Shown: positions 38,858 to 48,344, counted from the first letter of the stretch. The stretch is DNA of 64,000 bases from Roseomonas sp. OT10 (GCF_020991085.1 NZ_CP087719.1:2872001-2936000), one strand, 5' to 3'. Notes: generated by a model from the sequence alone, not told the origin. Numbers and translations are program-made.

Positions 38858-39772
38858 TTAGGTCAGCACGTAGCGCACCGGCCGCGCCGGCTCCGGCAGG
38901 TCCGGCTCGCCCAGCGCCTCCAGCAGGTCGATCTCGACCACCCGCACCAGCGCGTCCAGGGGCAGGTCGTTCTGGGCGAGGCCGAAGGGCTCCTCCAGCT
39001 CGTCGCTCAGGGCATCGAGGCCGAACAGGGTATAGGCGAGGATGCCCGTGACCAGCGGGGTGAAGAAGCCGAGCGTGCCCACGTAGCCGAAGGGCAGCAA
39101 CAGGCAGAACAGCCAGGCCGAGCGGTGCAGCAGCAGGCTGTAGGCATAGGGCGTGGGCGTGTGGCGGATGCGCTCCGCCCCGGCCTGTACCAGGGACAGG
39201 GCGTTCAGCCGCGCCTCCAGCATCCCGAACAGGACCTCGCCCAGATGCCCGTCGCGCAACGCCGCCGCGAACTCCTCCGACTGCGCGCGCAGCAGGGCCG
39301 CGCCGGGGTTGCGGCGCGTGGCGAGCGCGGCCGCCTCCGCCGCCTCCAGCCAGGGCCGGGCGGCGGCGGCGCCGTCCCCGTCCCGCAGCCGGGCGGCGAG
39401 GCAGTGCGCGAAGCCGATCTGCCGCCGCAGCACCCGCCGTTGCCGCGACGCATCGCCCGGCAGCAGCGACACCACCTCGCGGGCCAGGCAGCGGCTCTCG
39501 GTGACGAGCAGACCCCAGAGCTGCCGCGCCTCCCACCAACGGGCGTAGCAGGTGTTGTTGCGGAAGCCGAGGAAGATGGAGAGCGTCAGCGCCAGCACGG
39601 AGAAGGGGGCCGTCGTCAGCTCCGGGAAATGCTGCGGCCAGCGCCGGTCGAGGAAGGCGAGGACGAGCGAGAGCCCGGCCACGAAGCCGACCTGCGGCGC
39701 GATCAGCGGCACGATGGAGCCGCGCAGGGCGAAGAGCAGGTCGAAGGCCCGCGGCCGCGGGCGCACGATCAT
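38858..39772 (-). CDS. Bestrophin-family ion channel
   Basis: 304-residue membrane protein related to bacterial bestrophins (UPF0187). Near the N-terminus FDLLFALRGSIVPLIAPQVGF precedes the FLGFRNNTCYARWWEARQLWG signature; the C-terminal half has LLPFGYVGTLGFFTPLVTG and LDALSDELEEPFG. Bacterial members conduct cations. The start at 39772 (MIVRPRPRAFD) is preferred over the open frame to 39850. It is a stand-alone gene downstream of the TRAP genes. Confidence 0.88.
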   Translation of the reverse strand: MIVRPRPRAFDLLFALRGSIVPLIAPQVGFVAGLSLVLAFLDRRWPQHFPELTTAPFSVLALTLSIFLGFRNNTCYARWWEARQLWGLLVTESRCLAREVVSLLPGDASRQRRVLRRQIGFAHCLAARLRDGDGAAAARPWLEAAEAAALATRRNPGAALLRAQSEEFAAALRDGHLGEVLFGMLEARLNALSLVQAGAERIRHTPTPYAYSLLLHRSAWLFCLLLPFGYVGTLGFFTPLVTGILAYTLFGLDALSDELEEPFGLAQNDLPLDALVRVVEIDLLEALGEPDLPEPARPVRYVLT

Positions 39773-39974
39773 GGCGGCGGCTCCGCCCGCCGGCGGCGCC
39801 GCGCACCGTGGTCCCCGGGCAGCTCCCTGCCCCGGCCGCCACGGCGGCACCCCGCCGCCCCGTGGCCCGCGTCACGCTGGCCGGTCCAGGCAGGCCCCGT
39901 GCCGGCGGCGGGTGGTCCGGCGCCCCGGCACGCGCCGCGCCGGCCGCGAGGCCGGCCGGTCAAGCCGAGGAGGG

Positions 39975-41870
39975 TCAAGCCGAGGAGACGGAGCGCATCC
40001 GCGCGCCCCGTGCGCGCTGCAGCCCGGCCACCACCGCCATCGCCGCCAGGGCCAGGGCGAAGCGGGTGGGCGCGTTGAACATGTGCCCGAAGGCCGCCAT
40101 CAGACCCGCCGCGCCCAGCAGCAGCCGCACCGGCATGGCAAGCGGCCCCATGAAGCTGCCGGCCCAGGCGGCGGTGATGGCAGTCAGCGCCAGCACCTGG
40201 ATGGAGAAGGCGAGCCCGATCTCCAGCAGGCCGCCGCGCAGCATGATCCCCGGGTCGTAGATGAAGGCGAAGCCCACGGTGAAGCCCGCGATGCCGAAGC
40301 GGGTGGCGTGCAGGCTGGTGATGGTGGGCCCCGCCTTGGCGATCGAGGCGGCGGCGAAGGCGGCGGCCGCCACGGGCGGCGTCGCGTCCGCCAGCACGGC
40401 GAAGTAGAACAGGAACAGGTGCGCGGGCAGCATGCCCACCCCCATCTCCATCAGCTGCGGCACGCCGATGGCCGCGGCGATGATGTAGCTGGGCGTGGTG
40501 GGCAGCCCCATGCCCAGGATCAGCACCGCCAGCGCCAGCAGCACCAGCAGGACCGGCAGGCTGCCGCCGGCCAGGTCCTTGATGATGCCGCCGAAGGCCA
40601 CGACCATGCCGGTGGCGGTGAGCGCGGAGACGACGATGCCCGCCCCCGCGATGGCGACCGCCAGCGGCGCCATGGTCAGCGCGGCGTTGTGCAGGCTGTC
40701 CAGGATGACCCGCGGCGACATGCGGGTACGCCGGCGCAGCATGGCGATGGCGATCATCGCCATGGTGGCGCAGAAGGCGGCGAAGTTGCCGCTCCAGCGC
40801 GACATCATCAGGTAGACGAGCAGCGCCATCGGGATCACGAGGTGCGCATCCGCCGCCACCTCGCGCCAGGAGGGGATGTCCGCCTTGGCCATCGGCGCGA
40901 TGTTCAGCTTGCGGGCCTCGAAATGCACGGCGACCAGGATGGCGAAGTAGTAGAGCACCGCCCCGAGCGCGGCCGCGACGACGATCTCGCCATAGGGGAT
41001 GTTGGTGATCTCGCTCATCACGAAGGCGGCGGCGCCCATCACCGGCGGCATGATCGCCCCGCCCACGCTGGCCGCGGATTCGATGCCCCCCGCCACCGCC
41101 GGGCGGTAGCCGATGCGCACCATCAGCGGGATGGTCATGGCCCCGGTGGTGATGACGTTGGAGACGGAGGAGCCGCTCATCGTCCCGAACAGGCCGGAGG
41201 TGACCACGGCCACCTTGGCCGGCCCGCCGACGTAGCGCCCCGCCGCCGCCGCGCCCAGGTTGCTGAACAGCCGCCCCGTGCCGGAGCCCTGCATGAAGGC
41301 ACCAAAGGTGATGAAGACGGCGATGGTGGTCGCCACGATCCCCGTCAGCGGGCCGTATACGCCGCCCGCCGTCGGCACCAGCCACGACGCCTCCAGGATC
41401 TCGGCCGGGCTGAACTCCCGCGTGTTCAGCACGCCCGGCAGCAGGTGGCCGAACTGCATGTAGGCGATGGAGAGGATGACCATCCAGGCCAGGCCAGGCT
41501 CCACCGCGCGCCGCGTCGCCTCCAGCAGCGTGACGATGGCCAGCACCGCCAGCACCATCATGGTCGGGCTGAACGGGTCCACGTATTCCATGCGGTCGGA
41601 GACGGCGGCGGCGTTCCACAGCACCCAGGCATGCGGCGCCGCGGCGGCCAGGAACCACAGCCAGTCCACCGCGCTCGGCCGGTGGCGAGGGCTGGCGATC
41701 CGCCGCGCCGGCCAGAGCAGGAAGATGGGCGGGACGAAGGCGAGCAGGTGGAAGCCGCGCATCGCGATCGGCTCGGGGAAGCCGAAGCCGCCCCAGTACA
41801 GATGCAGCGCGGCCACACCCGCGAGCCAGAGGGTGAGGATCTGCCCCAGCGGGCCCTTCAGCTTGCGCAA
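39975..41870 (-). CDS. TAXI-TRAP transporter fused permease (DctQ-DctM)
   Basis: About 631 residues with many hydrophobic segments; the small and large TRAP membrane parts are fused, as usual with TAXI receptors. Motifs: VYGPLTGIVATTIAVFITFGAF, SGLFGTMSGSSVSNVITTGAM, ASVGGAIMPPVMGAAAFVM and LGMGLPTTPSYIIAA. Uses a sodium or proton gradient to import a small organic acid. Start is uncertain: TTG at 41870 follows a G-rich stretch; a GTG at 41939 would overlap the receptor gene by 44 bases. Downstream of the receptor gene in one operon. Confidence 0.9.
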   Translation of the reverse strand: MRKLKGPLGQILTLWLAGVAALHLYWGGFGFPEPIAMRGFHLLAFVPPIFLLWPARRIASPRHRPSAVDWLWFLAAAAPHAWVLWNAAAVSDRMEYVDPFSPTMMVLAVLAIVTLLEATRRAVEPGLAWMVILSIAYMQFGHLLPGVLNTREFSPAEILEASWLVPTAGGVYGPLTGIVATTIAVFITFGAFMQGSGTGRLFSNLGAAAAGRYVGGPAKVAVVTSGLFGTMSGSSVSNVITTGAMTIPLMVRIGYRPAVAGGIESAASVGGAIMPPVMGAAAFVMSEITNIPYGEIVVAAALGAVLYYFAILVAVHFEARKLNIAPMAKADIPSWREVAADAHLVIPMALLVYLMMSRWSGNFAAFCATMAMIAIAMLRRRTRMSPRVILDSLHNAALTMAPLAVAIAGAGIVVSALTATGMVVAFGGIIKDLAGGSLPVLLVLLALAVLILGMGLPTTPSYIIAAAIGVPQLMEMGVGMLPAHLFLFYFAVLADATPPVAAAAFAAASIAKAGPTITSLHATRFGIAGFTVGFAFIYDPGIMLRGGLLEIGLAFSIQVLALTAITAAWAGSFMGPLAMPVRLLLGAAGLMAAFGHMFNAPTRFALALAAMAVVAGLQRARGARMRSVSSA

Positions 41871-41895
41871 CGCGCCCGTCCCCGTCCCGCGCCGC

Positions 41896-42894
41896 TCAGC
41901 CCGGCATGCCCGCCAGCTCGCGATAGGCGCGCGCGGCACCGGGGTGCAGCGGGGCGCCGGCGTACTTCCAGGCCACCGCCGGGTCGTAGGCGGCCATGGA
42001 GGCGTGGATCTGCTTCAGCCGGTCGCCCTTGTTGCGGATCAGCGTGCGCGTGACCTTGTAGGCGACCTCCTCGGGCAGCCCCTCCTGCACCACGATGACG
42101 CTGTCCATCGTCGTCACCGGCACGTCGCCCGTCTGCAGCGCCGGGTAGGTGCCGGCGGGGATGATGCCCTGGTTGTAGGCGTAGGTGTCGATCAGGTGCT
42201 TGCGCACGTCCTCGGGGAAGGCGACCAGCACGGCCTTGCGCCGGCCGGTGCCCAGCTCCGTCAGGATCGAGGCGGGCTTGGCGAGCGCGACGTAGAGGTA
42301 GTCCACCTGCCCGTCGCCGAAGGCGTCTGCGATGTCGTTGTAGGAGCCGTTGAGGTAGCGCCCGCCCTCCGACCGGATCCGGTCGGGCGAGGTGCCGTAG
42401 AACTTCAGGATGCGCTGCAGCGTCATCTCGTCGGTCGAGGAGCGCTGCGGACAGCCGATCTTCACCCCCGGCCGGGTGAGGATGGACTTCATGTCCTCCG
42501 GCGTGCCGTCGGCGACGCGGACGAAATTGTGTTCGGTCGGCGAGTAGCCGGTGCCCAGCGTGCGGATGCGGGCGTGCTTCTGCTGGTAGGGCTCCTCGCC
42601 CCGGACGGCGGCGGCGGTGAAGGCGTCGATGCCCCAGCCCATCTGGCTCTGCCCGTTGTTGATGCGGGTGGGGTTGGCCAGGCCGCCGCCGGGGACCACG
42701 CGGATCTGGATGTCCGGGTTCTCGTCCTTCACCAGCGCCGCCACGCCCGCCGCCATGGTGTACCAGCCGCCGCCCAGCGAGCCCGCCACGAATTCCAGCG
42801 TGCCCTGCGCCCGGGCCGGCCGCAGGAAGGGCAGCGACAGGGCGGCGCCGCCCAGGCCGGCGCCCAGGGCGCGCCGTGTGAGATGGATCGTCAT
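41896..42894 (-). CDS. TAXI family TRAP transporter substrate-binding protein
   Basis: 332-residue periplasmic receptor. A twin-arginine-like signal (TRRALGAGLGGAALSLPF, ending ARAQ) is followed by the typical LEFVAGSLGGGWYTMAAGVA, GGGLANPTRINNGQSQMGWG and IIPAGTYPALQTGD stretches. Ligand unknown. It is encoded just before the fused permease, 25 bases from its TTG start, forming a two-gene uptake system. Confidence 0.92.
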   Translation of the reverse strand: MTIHLTRRALGAGLGGAALSLPFLRPARAQGTLEFVAGSLGGGWYTMAAGVAALVKDENPDIQIRVVPGGGLANPTRINNGQSQMGWGIDAFTAAAVRGEEPYQQKHARIRTLGTGYSPTEHNFVRVADGTPEDMKSILTRPGVKIGCPQRSSTDEMTLQRILKFYGTSPDRIRSEGGRYLNGSYNDIADAFGDGQVDYLYVALAKPASILTELGTGRRKAVLVAFPEDVRKHLIDTYAYNQGIIPAGTYPALQTGDVPVTTMDSVIVVQEGLPEEVAYKVTRTLIRNKGDRLKQIHASMAAYDPAVAWKYAGAPLHPGAARAYRELAGMPG

Positions 42895-43072
42895 GCGGAA
42901 CCGGCTCCTTGTGCTTCCCCGGGCTGCTGGGGCCCGGCCATGCCGGGCGCCGGACAGCAAGCGCCGTGCCTGATCCTGCGCTGCCCCCCGCCCGGACGGC
43001 AACCGGAGGGTCACATGGTTTGACGGCCCTCCCCCTCTGCCGCCAGCCTGCCCGCCGATCCGGGAGGGAACG

Positions 43073-43636
43073 ATGCCCGCCTCGCACCACCAGACCATGC
43101 GGGCCCTGGCGCACAACAACGCCTGGGCCAACCACCGCCTGCTCGCCGCCTGCGCCGGGCTGTCCCAGGCGGAGTTCGCGGCGCCGCGGACGGGGTTCTT
43201 CCCCTCGATCCAGGCGACGCTGAACCACATCCTGGTCATCGACCGCTTCTACGTGGACGCGCTGGAAGGCGGCACGCTCGGCCCCGCCGCCTGGGCGGAG
43301 CGCATCCCCTGCCCCACCCTGGCCGGGCTGCGCCCCGCCCAGGCGGCGGTGGACCGGCGCCTGATCGCCTGGGTGGAGGGATGCGGCGACGCCGGGCTGG
43401 ATGGGATCGTCACCGTCCACCGTGGCCAGCGGGTCCAGCGGGAGCGTGCCGACCGCCTGCTGCTGCACCTGTTCCAGCACGACATCCACCACCGCGGGCA
43501 GGTCCATGCCATGCTGAGCGGCACCCCGGTCGCCCCGCCGCAGCTCGACGAATTCTTCCCGGCGGAGGAGGCCCCGCTGCGCGCCGGGGACTTCGCGGAG
43601 CTGGGCTGGTCCGAGACGACCGTCTGGGGCGCTTGA
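43073..43636 (+). CDS. DinB family protein
   Basis: 187-residue four-helix-bundle protein of the DinB/YfiT type. Conserved His residues fit the metal triad: HILVIDRFYVDAL near residues 52-64 and LFQHDIHHRGQVHAML near residues 135-150. The biochemical role of this subgroup is not established; related members are thiol-dependent transferases. Good ribosome site GGAGGGAA 3-10 bases ahead of the ATG. Divergent from the TAXI gene. Confidence 0.87.
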   Translation: MPASHHQTMRALAHNNAWANHRLLAACAGLSQAEFAAPRTGFFPSIQATLNHILVIDRFYVDALEGGTLGPAAWAERIPCPTLAGLRPAQAAVDRRLIAWVEGCGDAGLDGIVTVHRGQRVQRERADRLLLHLFQHDIHHRGQVHAMLSGTPVAPPQLDEFFPAEEAPLRAGDFAELGWSETTVWGA

Positions 43637-43757
43637 GGCCCCCGCGCGCAACCGCCCAGGATTGTGTCCCCCAGCCCTGTCATCCTGGTGTAACATGGCG
43701 GCATGCGGCGGTCCGGGGCAGCCTTCATGCCTCGGCGAGGAGGGGAGCAAGGCGCCC

Positions 43758-44015
43758 GTGGCCCCTGCATGGGATGGCGTACCCGACAGGCCCGATCGGA
43801 GCGGCTGGCACTGGGTGGAGGACGGCGACGGGCTGCGGCCGCTGCTCTGGCGTGGCGGCGACTGGGCCGATCCGGAGGATCGCCATGCCTGGAAGGACGG
43901 CTTCGCCCTGCTCTCGCCGCACGACCTGCGCAACGCCCGCTATTTCGGCCCGGTCGAGATGCCGCGCGTCGTGGCCGACCGCTTCCGGCTGGAGCTGCTC
44001 TTCGGCCTGACCTGA
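43758..44015 (+). CDS. Hypothetical protein
   Basis: 85 residues, soluble and acidic, rich in Trp, Asp and Arg (SGWHWVEDGDGLRPLLWRGGDW and later HDLRNARYFGPVEMPRVV). No family was recognised. The frame is open from 43662, but the GTG at 43758, preceded by AGGAGGGGA, gives the conserved-looking part and is preferred. It follows the DinB gene by about 120 bases on the same strand. Confidence 0.58.
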   Translation: MAPAWDGVPDRPDRSGWHWVEDGDGLRPLLWRGGDWADPEDRHAWKDGFALLSPHDLRNARYFGPVEMPRVVADRFRLELLFGLT

Positions 44016-44033
44016 GCGGCGCGGGCCGGCCGC

Positions 44034-45017
44034 TCATCGCCCCGCCGGCGGGACCACGCGCAGCGAGACGTCGGAGAGGAAGGCCTCGGCCTTCTCCGCC
44101 CCGCGCGCCATCAGCCGTTGCAGCAGCGCTGGGCTGCGGTCGAGCTTCGACGGGTAGTCCAGGGCGATGTCCAGGGCGATCTCCCGCACCGTGACGGGAT
44201 CGTACCGCGTGGCCAGGACGGGGAACTCCGCGCGCAGCCGGTTGATCTTGTCGATCAGGTAGAGCTCGTGGTCGAGCGGCAGGTTCCCGGCCATCTGGTT
44301 GCGGCGGTCGCGGATGCCGGCGCTGCTCACCGGCTCCGCCTCGCAGCCGGACGGGTTGATGCGCACCACCCAGATCTCCTGCGGCTTGGTGTCCAGGTCG
44401 AACAGCTCCCGCACCGGCGGGTTCTGCGAATAGAGCCCGTCCCACCACAGGCGCCCGTCCGCCCGCACCGCCTGGAACAGCGGCGGCACGGCGGCGGAGG
44501 CGATCACCTCCTCCAGCGCCAGGGTCTCGCCGCGGAAGGCCGTGCCGCCACCGTTCAGCACGTCCGCCGCGCCGACGAACAGGGCCGGGCGCCGGCGGCG
44601 GCCGGGATCGTCGGGAACCTCCTCCAGCCGCAGATGGCGGCGCAACAACCGCTCCAGCGTCGGCTGCGCGGCGGGGGAATAGGCGTAGGGGCTGACGTCC
44701 ACGGTGACCGGGAAGCCCGCCGCCCAGACGGCCCAGTTGTTCAGCACGGCATCCCAGGGCGCCGCCGCCGCCAGGTCGGACCAGAAGCCCGCCAGGCGCT
44801 CGCGCGCCGATTCCGCACCCTCCGTCACCAGCCCCGCCCAGGCCAGCGCGGCACACACCGCCCCGCCCGAGGTGCCGGACAGCCCGACCAGCTCGTAGCC
44901 GGCGAGCCGCCCCGGCAGCAGCAGCTCCCGCAGCGCCCCGGCGGTGAAGGCCGTGTGGCTGCCGCCGCCCTGGCAGGCGATGGCGATGCGGGTGGGGGCG
45001 GTCGTGGGACGGCGCAT
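44034..45017 (-). CDS. Patatin-like phospholipase
   Basis: 327-residue lipid acyl hydrolase with the Ser-Asp dyad: oxyanion loop CQGGGSHTAFTAG near residue 16, nucleophile elbow SGTSGGAV near residues 47-54 and the Asp in WWDGLYSQNPP. No signal peptide, so intracellular or exported by other means. A domain of about 100 residues after the Asp (RNQMAGNLPLDHELYLID) is shared with bacterial patatins. Substrate lipid not known. Confidence 0.92.
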   Translation of the reverse strand: MRRPTTAPTRIAIACQGGGSHTAFTAGALRELLLPGRLAGYELVGLSGTSGGAVCAALAWAGLVTEGAESARERLAGFWSDLAAAAPWDAVLNNWAVWAAGFPVTVDVSPYAYSPAAQPTLERLLRRHLRLEEVPDDPGRRRRPALFVGAADVLNGGGTAFRGETLALEEVIASAAVPPLFQAVRADGRLWWDGLYSQNPPVRELFDLDTKPQEIWVVRINPSGCEAEPVSSAGIRDRRNQMAGNLPLDHELYLIDKINRLRAEFPVLATRYDPVTVREIALDIALDYPSKLDRSPALLQRLMARGAEKAEAFLSDVSLRVVPPAGR

Positions 45018-45183
45018 GGCAGGACGGACCTCCCGGAGGGATGGGAGGCGGAGGCTACACGGAATGAGGCGGGGTGTGGGCCTGGGTCCCGGCCCGGGAG
45101 GTCGGGGCGCGATGACCGGCCGCCGGCGAGGCCGATCCAGGTTCGGGAATGACTGCGGCAGCCGTCATCGGCCCGGTGCCGTC

Positions 45184-45819
45184 CTAGGTGGCCGTTGCGG
45201 GGATGCTGGGACGTTCCGCCACGCGCTGCCACCATTCCCGGAGTCCGGCATGCGGGCGAAGCAAATCCTCAGCTTCGGGTGTGGCATGGAAGCAGGCGAA
45301 CATCGGAATGGCATGAAGGTCAGCCAGAGTCAGGACCGAGCCTGCCAGGAAGGGCCCCGCGCCTCTGATGTCGGCCAAAGCCTTCAGGCAGGTGATCGCC
45401 ATGGGAATGGCGGCCTGCAATGTCGCCTCGTCCGGGACCTGGCCGCGCCTGGGGACGGAGACCCGCTCCACGAAGATGCCTCGGACCAGGGAGGGGTAGG
45501 CGTAGGAATCGAGGATGCTGATGATCTGATTGGCCCTGGCGCGGGCTTCGGCTCCCTCGGGCTGGAGGGATGGGCCGGCAAACGCTTCATCGATGTAGCG
45601 CATGATCGCCCCGGCTTCGTAAAGCCTGAAGCGGCCGTGCTCAAAAGCCGGGATGCGGCCGAATGGCTGGCGGGCGAGGTGATCGGCCGGAGGACCTCCG
45701 GGCGCGAACACATCCACAGGCACCAGGGTGTAAGGCACGCCTTTCTCGGCGAGGGTCAGACGGACCGCACGCACATACACGCTGTAGGACGCTCCGTAGA
45801 GGATGGGATGTTCGCTCAT
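45184..45819 (-). CDS. Glutathione S-transferase family protein
   Basis: 211-residue GST: thioredoxin-like N-terminal domain (LYGASYSVYVRAVRLTLAEKG, QPFGRIPAFEHGRFRLYEAGAI with the glutathione-binding Glu-Ala) and an all-helical C-terminal domain. The class was not determined. The ATG at 45819 is chosen because GGGGCAGGA lies just ahead; the frame continues upstream through the 14-bp repeat array to 45984. The array therefore abuts the start and could alter its expression. Confidence 0.88.
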   Translation of the reverse strand: MSEHPILYGASYSVYVRAVRLTLAEKGVPYTLVPVDVFAPGGPPADHLARQPFGRIPAFEHGRFRLYEAGAIMRYIDEAFAGPSLQPEGAEARARANQIISILDSYAYPSLVRGIFVERVSVPRRGQVPDEATLQAAIPMAITCLKALADIRGAGPFLAGSVLTLADLHAIPMFACFHATPEAEDLLRPHAGLREWWQRVAERPSIPATAT

Positions 45820-45821
45820 TC

Positions 45822-45919
45822 CTGCCCCTTTGGCCCTGCCCCTTTGGCCCTGCCCCTTTGGCCCTGCCCCTTTGGCCCTGCCCCTTTGGCCCTGCCCCTT
45901 TGGCCCTGCCCCTTTGGCA
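45822..45919. repeat. 14-bp tandem repeat array, seven copies
   Basis: Seven head-to-tail copies of CTGCCCCTTTGGCC (six perfect, the last with one changed base) covering 98 bases and ending two bases from the GST start codon. On the minus strand each unit reads GGCCAAAGGGGCAG, so every copy contains a Shine-Dalgarno-like AAGGGG; the copy nearest the ATG supplies the GST ribosome site. Unit length is not a multiple of three, so a change in copy number changes any reading frame passing through. Confidence 0.97.
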
Positions 45920-46149
45920 TGGTCCCGGCACACGCCAGACAAGCCATGGCGAGGGTCCGGATGCCACCCATCGCAGCCCTCCACGGGGCGCGAGGTCGCT
46001 CATCGCCGCGGCGAGGGCGGTGAGATGCCCGGCATGGCCACGTCCAGGGCACGGCCGGCTGGAAGGATGCCTCCCAGGATGATGTCCCTATGAACGACAC
46101 GGGCCGGAGCACGCCCGCGGCGCACCCCGGCCCGGCAGGGTCGTAAGGC
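45920..46149. other. Non-coding stretch between the repeat array and the typA terminator
   Basis: About 230 bases with only short shadow frames. Together with the repeat array it forms a 370-base gap between typA and the GST gene. The promoter of the GST gene should be here, but no clear -35/-10 boxes could be assigned. Confidence 0.5.
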
Positions 46150-46178
46150 AAACCCGGCGGCGTCTCCACCCGCCGGGC
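46150..46178 (-). terminator. Terminator of typA
   Basis: Perfect 8-bp stem CCCGGCGG (46153-46160) with CCGCCGGG (46170-46177), loop of 9, followed on the minus strand by TTTGCC. It lies 12 bases past the typA stop. Confidence 0.75.
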
Positions 46179-46189
46179 TGCCCCTCGTC

Positions 46190-48019
46190 TCAGGCCGCCT
46201 CGCTCTCCGCGCGGCGGGCGTGCTTCTTGCGCTCGTGCGGGTCGAGGTAGCGCTTGCGGATGCGGATGGCGCTCGGCGTCACCTCCACCAGCTCGTCCTC
46301 CTCGATATAGGCGATCGCCTGCTCCAGGCTCATGCGGCGGGGCGGGACCAGGAGAAGCGCCTCATCCTTGCCGGCGGCGCGGATGTTGGTGAGCTTCTTC
46401 TCCTTGATCGGGTTCACCTCCAGGTCGTTGTCGCGGGAGTGCTCGCCCAGGATCATGCCCTGGTAGACCTTCACGCCCGGATCGACGAAGAGCGCGCCGC
46501 GCTCCTGCAGGTAGAACAGCGCGTACTGCACCGCCTCGCCATCGGCATTGGAGATCAGGCTGCCGTTGCGGCGGCCCTCGATCGGCCCGGCCCAGGGCTG
46601 ATAGCCCAGGAACAGCCGATTCATCATGCCCGTGCCGCGCGTGTCCGTCAGGAACTCGCCGTGATAGCCGATCAGCCCGCGGGAGGGGATGTGGAAGGTC
46701 AGCCGGACCTTGCCGCCGCCCGAGGGACGCATGTCCTGCATCACGCCCTTGCGGAGGGAGATCTTCTCGACGACCACGCCGGAATACTGCTCGTCCACGT
46801 CGATGAGCGCCTCCTCGAAGGGCTCCTCGCGCTCGCCGGTCTCCGGGTTCTCACGGGTCAGGACGCGCGGGCGCCCGATGGTCAGCTCGAAGCCCTCGCG
46901 GCGCATCTGCTCGATCAGCACGCCAAGCTGGAGCTCGCCGCGGCCGGCCACCTCGAAGGCGTCCACCTCCTCGGAGATCTTCACCCGGATGGCGACGTTG
47001 CCCTCCGTCTCCTTGAACAGGCGGTCGCGGATCTGGCGCGAGGTGACCTTCTTGCCCTCGCGGCCGCCCAGCGGGCCGTCATTGATGCGGAAGGTCATGG
47101 CCAGCGTCGGCGGGTCGACCGGGATGGCGTGCAGCGGCTCCGTCACCTCGGGCGAGGCGATGGTGTCGGGGATGGTCGCATCGGACAGGCCGGCGATGGC
47201 GATGATGTCGCCCGCCTGCACCTCGTCCACCGGCACGCGGTCCAGGCCGGAGAAGGTCATCAGCTTGGTCAGCCGCCCCGTCTCCACCACCGTGCCGTCC
47301 TGGCGCAGCACGCGGACGGGCATGTTCACCTTGGCGGTGCCCTGCTCGATGCGGCCCGTCAGGATGCGGCCGAGGAAATTGTCCGCCTCCAGGATCGAGG
47401 CGTTCATGGCGAAGGGCTTGTCCAGCTCGACCTTCGGCGCCGGCACGTGGCTCAGGATCAGGTCGAACATGGGCGACAGGTCCTTGCGCGGCCCGTCCAT
47501 GGTCAGGTCCGCCCAGCCCTGGCGGCCCGAGGCGAAGAGGGTGTGGAAGTCGAGCTGCTCGTCCGTCGCGCCGAGGGCGGCGAAGAGGTCGAACACCTCG
47601 TTATGGACCTCGTCCGCGCGGGCGTCCTGGCGGTCCACCTTGTTGATGACGACGATGGGCTTGAGGCCCCGCGCCAGCGCCTTGGTCAGCACGAACTTGG
47701 TCTGCGGCAGCGGCCCCTCGGCCGCGTCGCACAGCACGATGGCGCCGTCCACCATGGACAGGATGCGCTCCACCTCGCCGCCGAAATCGGCGTGGCCGGG
47801 CGTGTCAACGATGTTGATCTTGACGCCCTTCCACTCCACGGCCGTGGACTTGGCGAGGATGGTGATGCCCCGCTCGCGCTCCAGGTCGTTGCGGTCCAGG
47901 GCGCGCTCGGCGACCTGCTGGTTGGCGCGGAAGGCGCCGGCCTGCTTGAGCAGGTTGTCCACGAGCGTCGTCTTGCCGTGGTCGACGTGCGCGATGATCG
48001 CGACGTTGCGAAGTTCCAT
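46190..48019 (-). CDS. typA: Ribosome-associated GTPase TypA/BipA
   Basis: 609-residue translational GTPase that helps ribosome assembly and stress or cold adaptation. GTPase motifs: AHVDHGKTTL (G1), RERGITILAKSTA, DTPGHADFGGE (G3) and NKVDRQDARADEV (G4). The elongation-factor-like domains and the TypA-specific C-terminus follow (PSRGLIGYHGEFLTDTRGTG, then HERKKHARRAE). MELRNVAII at 48019 with GAGGAA ahead is the correct start. Single-gene transcript. Confidence 0.97.
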   Translation of the reverse strand: MELRNVAIIAHVDHGKTTLVDNLLKQAGAFRANQQVAERALDRNDLERERGITILAKSTAVEWKGVKINIVDTPGHADFGGEVERILSMVDGAIVLCDAAEGPLPQTKFVLTKALARGLKPIVVINKVDRQDARADEVHNEVFDLFAALGATDEQLDFHTLFASGRQGWADLTMDGPRKDLSPMFDLILSHVPAPKVELDKPFAMNASILEADNFLGRILTGRIEQGTAKVNMPVRVLRQDGTVVETGRLTKLMTFSGLDRVPVDEVQAGDIIAIAGLSDATIPDTIASPEVTEPLHAIPVDPPTLAMTFRINDGPLGGREGKKVTSRQIRDRLFKETEGNVAIRVKISEEVDAFEVAGRGELQLGVLIEQMRREGFELTIGRPRVLTRENPETGEREEPFEEALIDVDEQYSGVVVEKISLRKGVMQDMRPSGGGKVRLTFHIPSRGLIGYHGEFLTDTRGTGMMNRLFLGYQPWAGPIEGRRNGSLISNADGEAVQYALFYLQERGALFVDPGVKVYQGMILGEHSRDNDLEVNPIKEKKLTNIRAAGKDEALLLVPPRRMSLEQAIAYIEEDELVEVTPSAIRIRKRYLDPHERKKHARRAESEAA

Positions 48020-48344
48020 GTTCCTCGGGATCCCGGAGTGCGGTGCGCGCACGGGAATCCCCCCGATGGCGCCATGTTGCGGCGCACAGATAGGGGAACG
48101 GGCGGCAAAAAGCGAGGGTTGCAGCCCTGTGCGCCTGTCGCGCCTGGGGCGCGCGGGTCGCCGCGGGGACGAGCGCCCCAGGCAGGGGCGCCTTCAGGAG
48201 CGTGCGCCGGGGGCGATACCCCCTGGCCTCGCTGCGGACGGGTGCCCCCAGGACCAGGCGGCCCGGGGGGCCAGCCCCGACGGGGTGGCCAGGGCGGCAT
48301 GCGTCCGTGCCGGGTCCCCGGGGAACGGGGGCCCGGCGGGGGCC
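48020..48344. other. Intergenic region upstream of typA
   Basis: 325 bases without a supportable gene. It contains GC-rich self-complementary segments; the best is a hairpin at 48309-48337 (12-bp stem, one mismatch) just past the stop of the gene at 48345, possibly its terminator though without a T-run. The typA promoter must be near 48030-48130, but no clear boxes could be assigned. Confidence 0.5.

Noticed and set aside
41871-41939. Longer GTG start of the TRAP permease
   Set aside because: It would overlap the receptor gene by 44 bases and has no ribosome site; it remains possible.
45822-45919. CRISPR-like array
   Set aside because: Units are 14 bp and directly contiguous with no spacers; no cas genes are near.
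45819-45984. N-terminal extension of the GST through the repeats
   Set aside because: The frame is open, but the extension would be only KGAGPKGQGQRGR-type repeats; GST family members start at MSEHPILYG, and the ribosome site lies directly before it.
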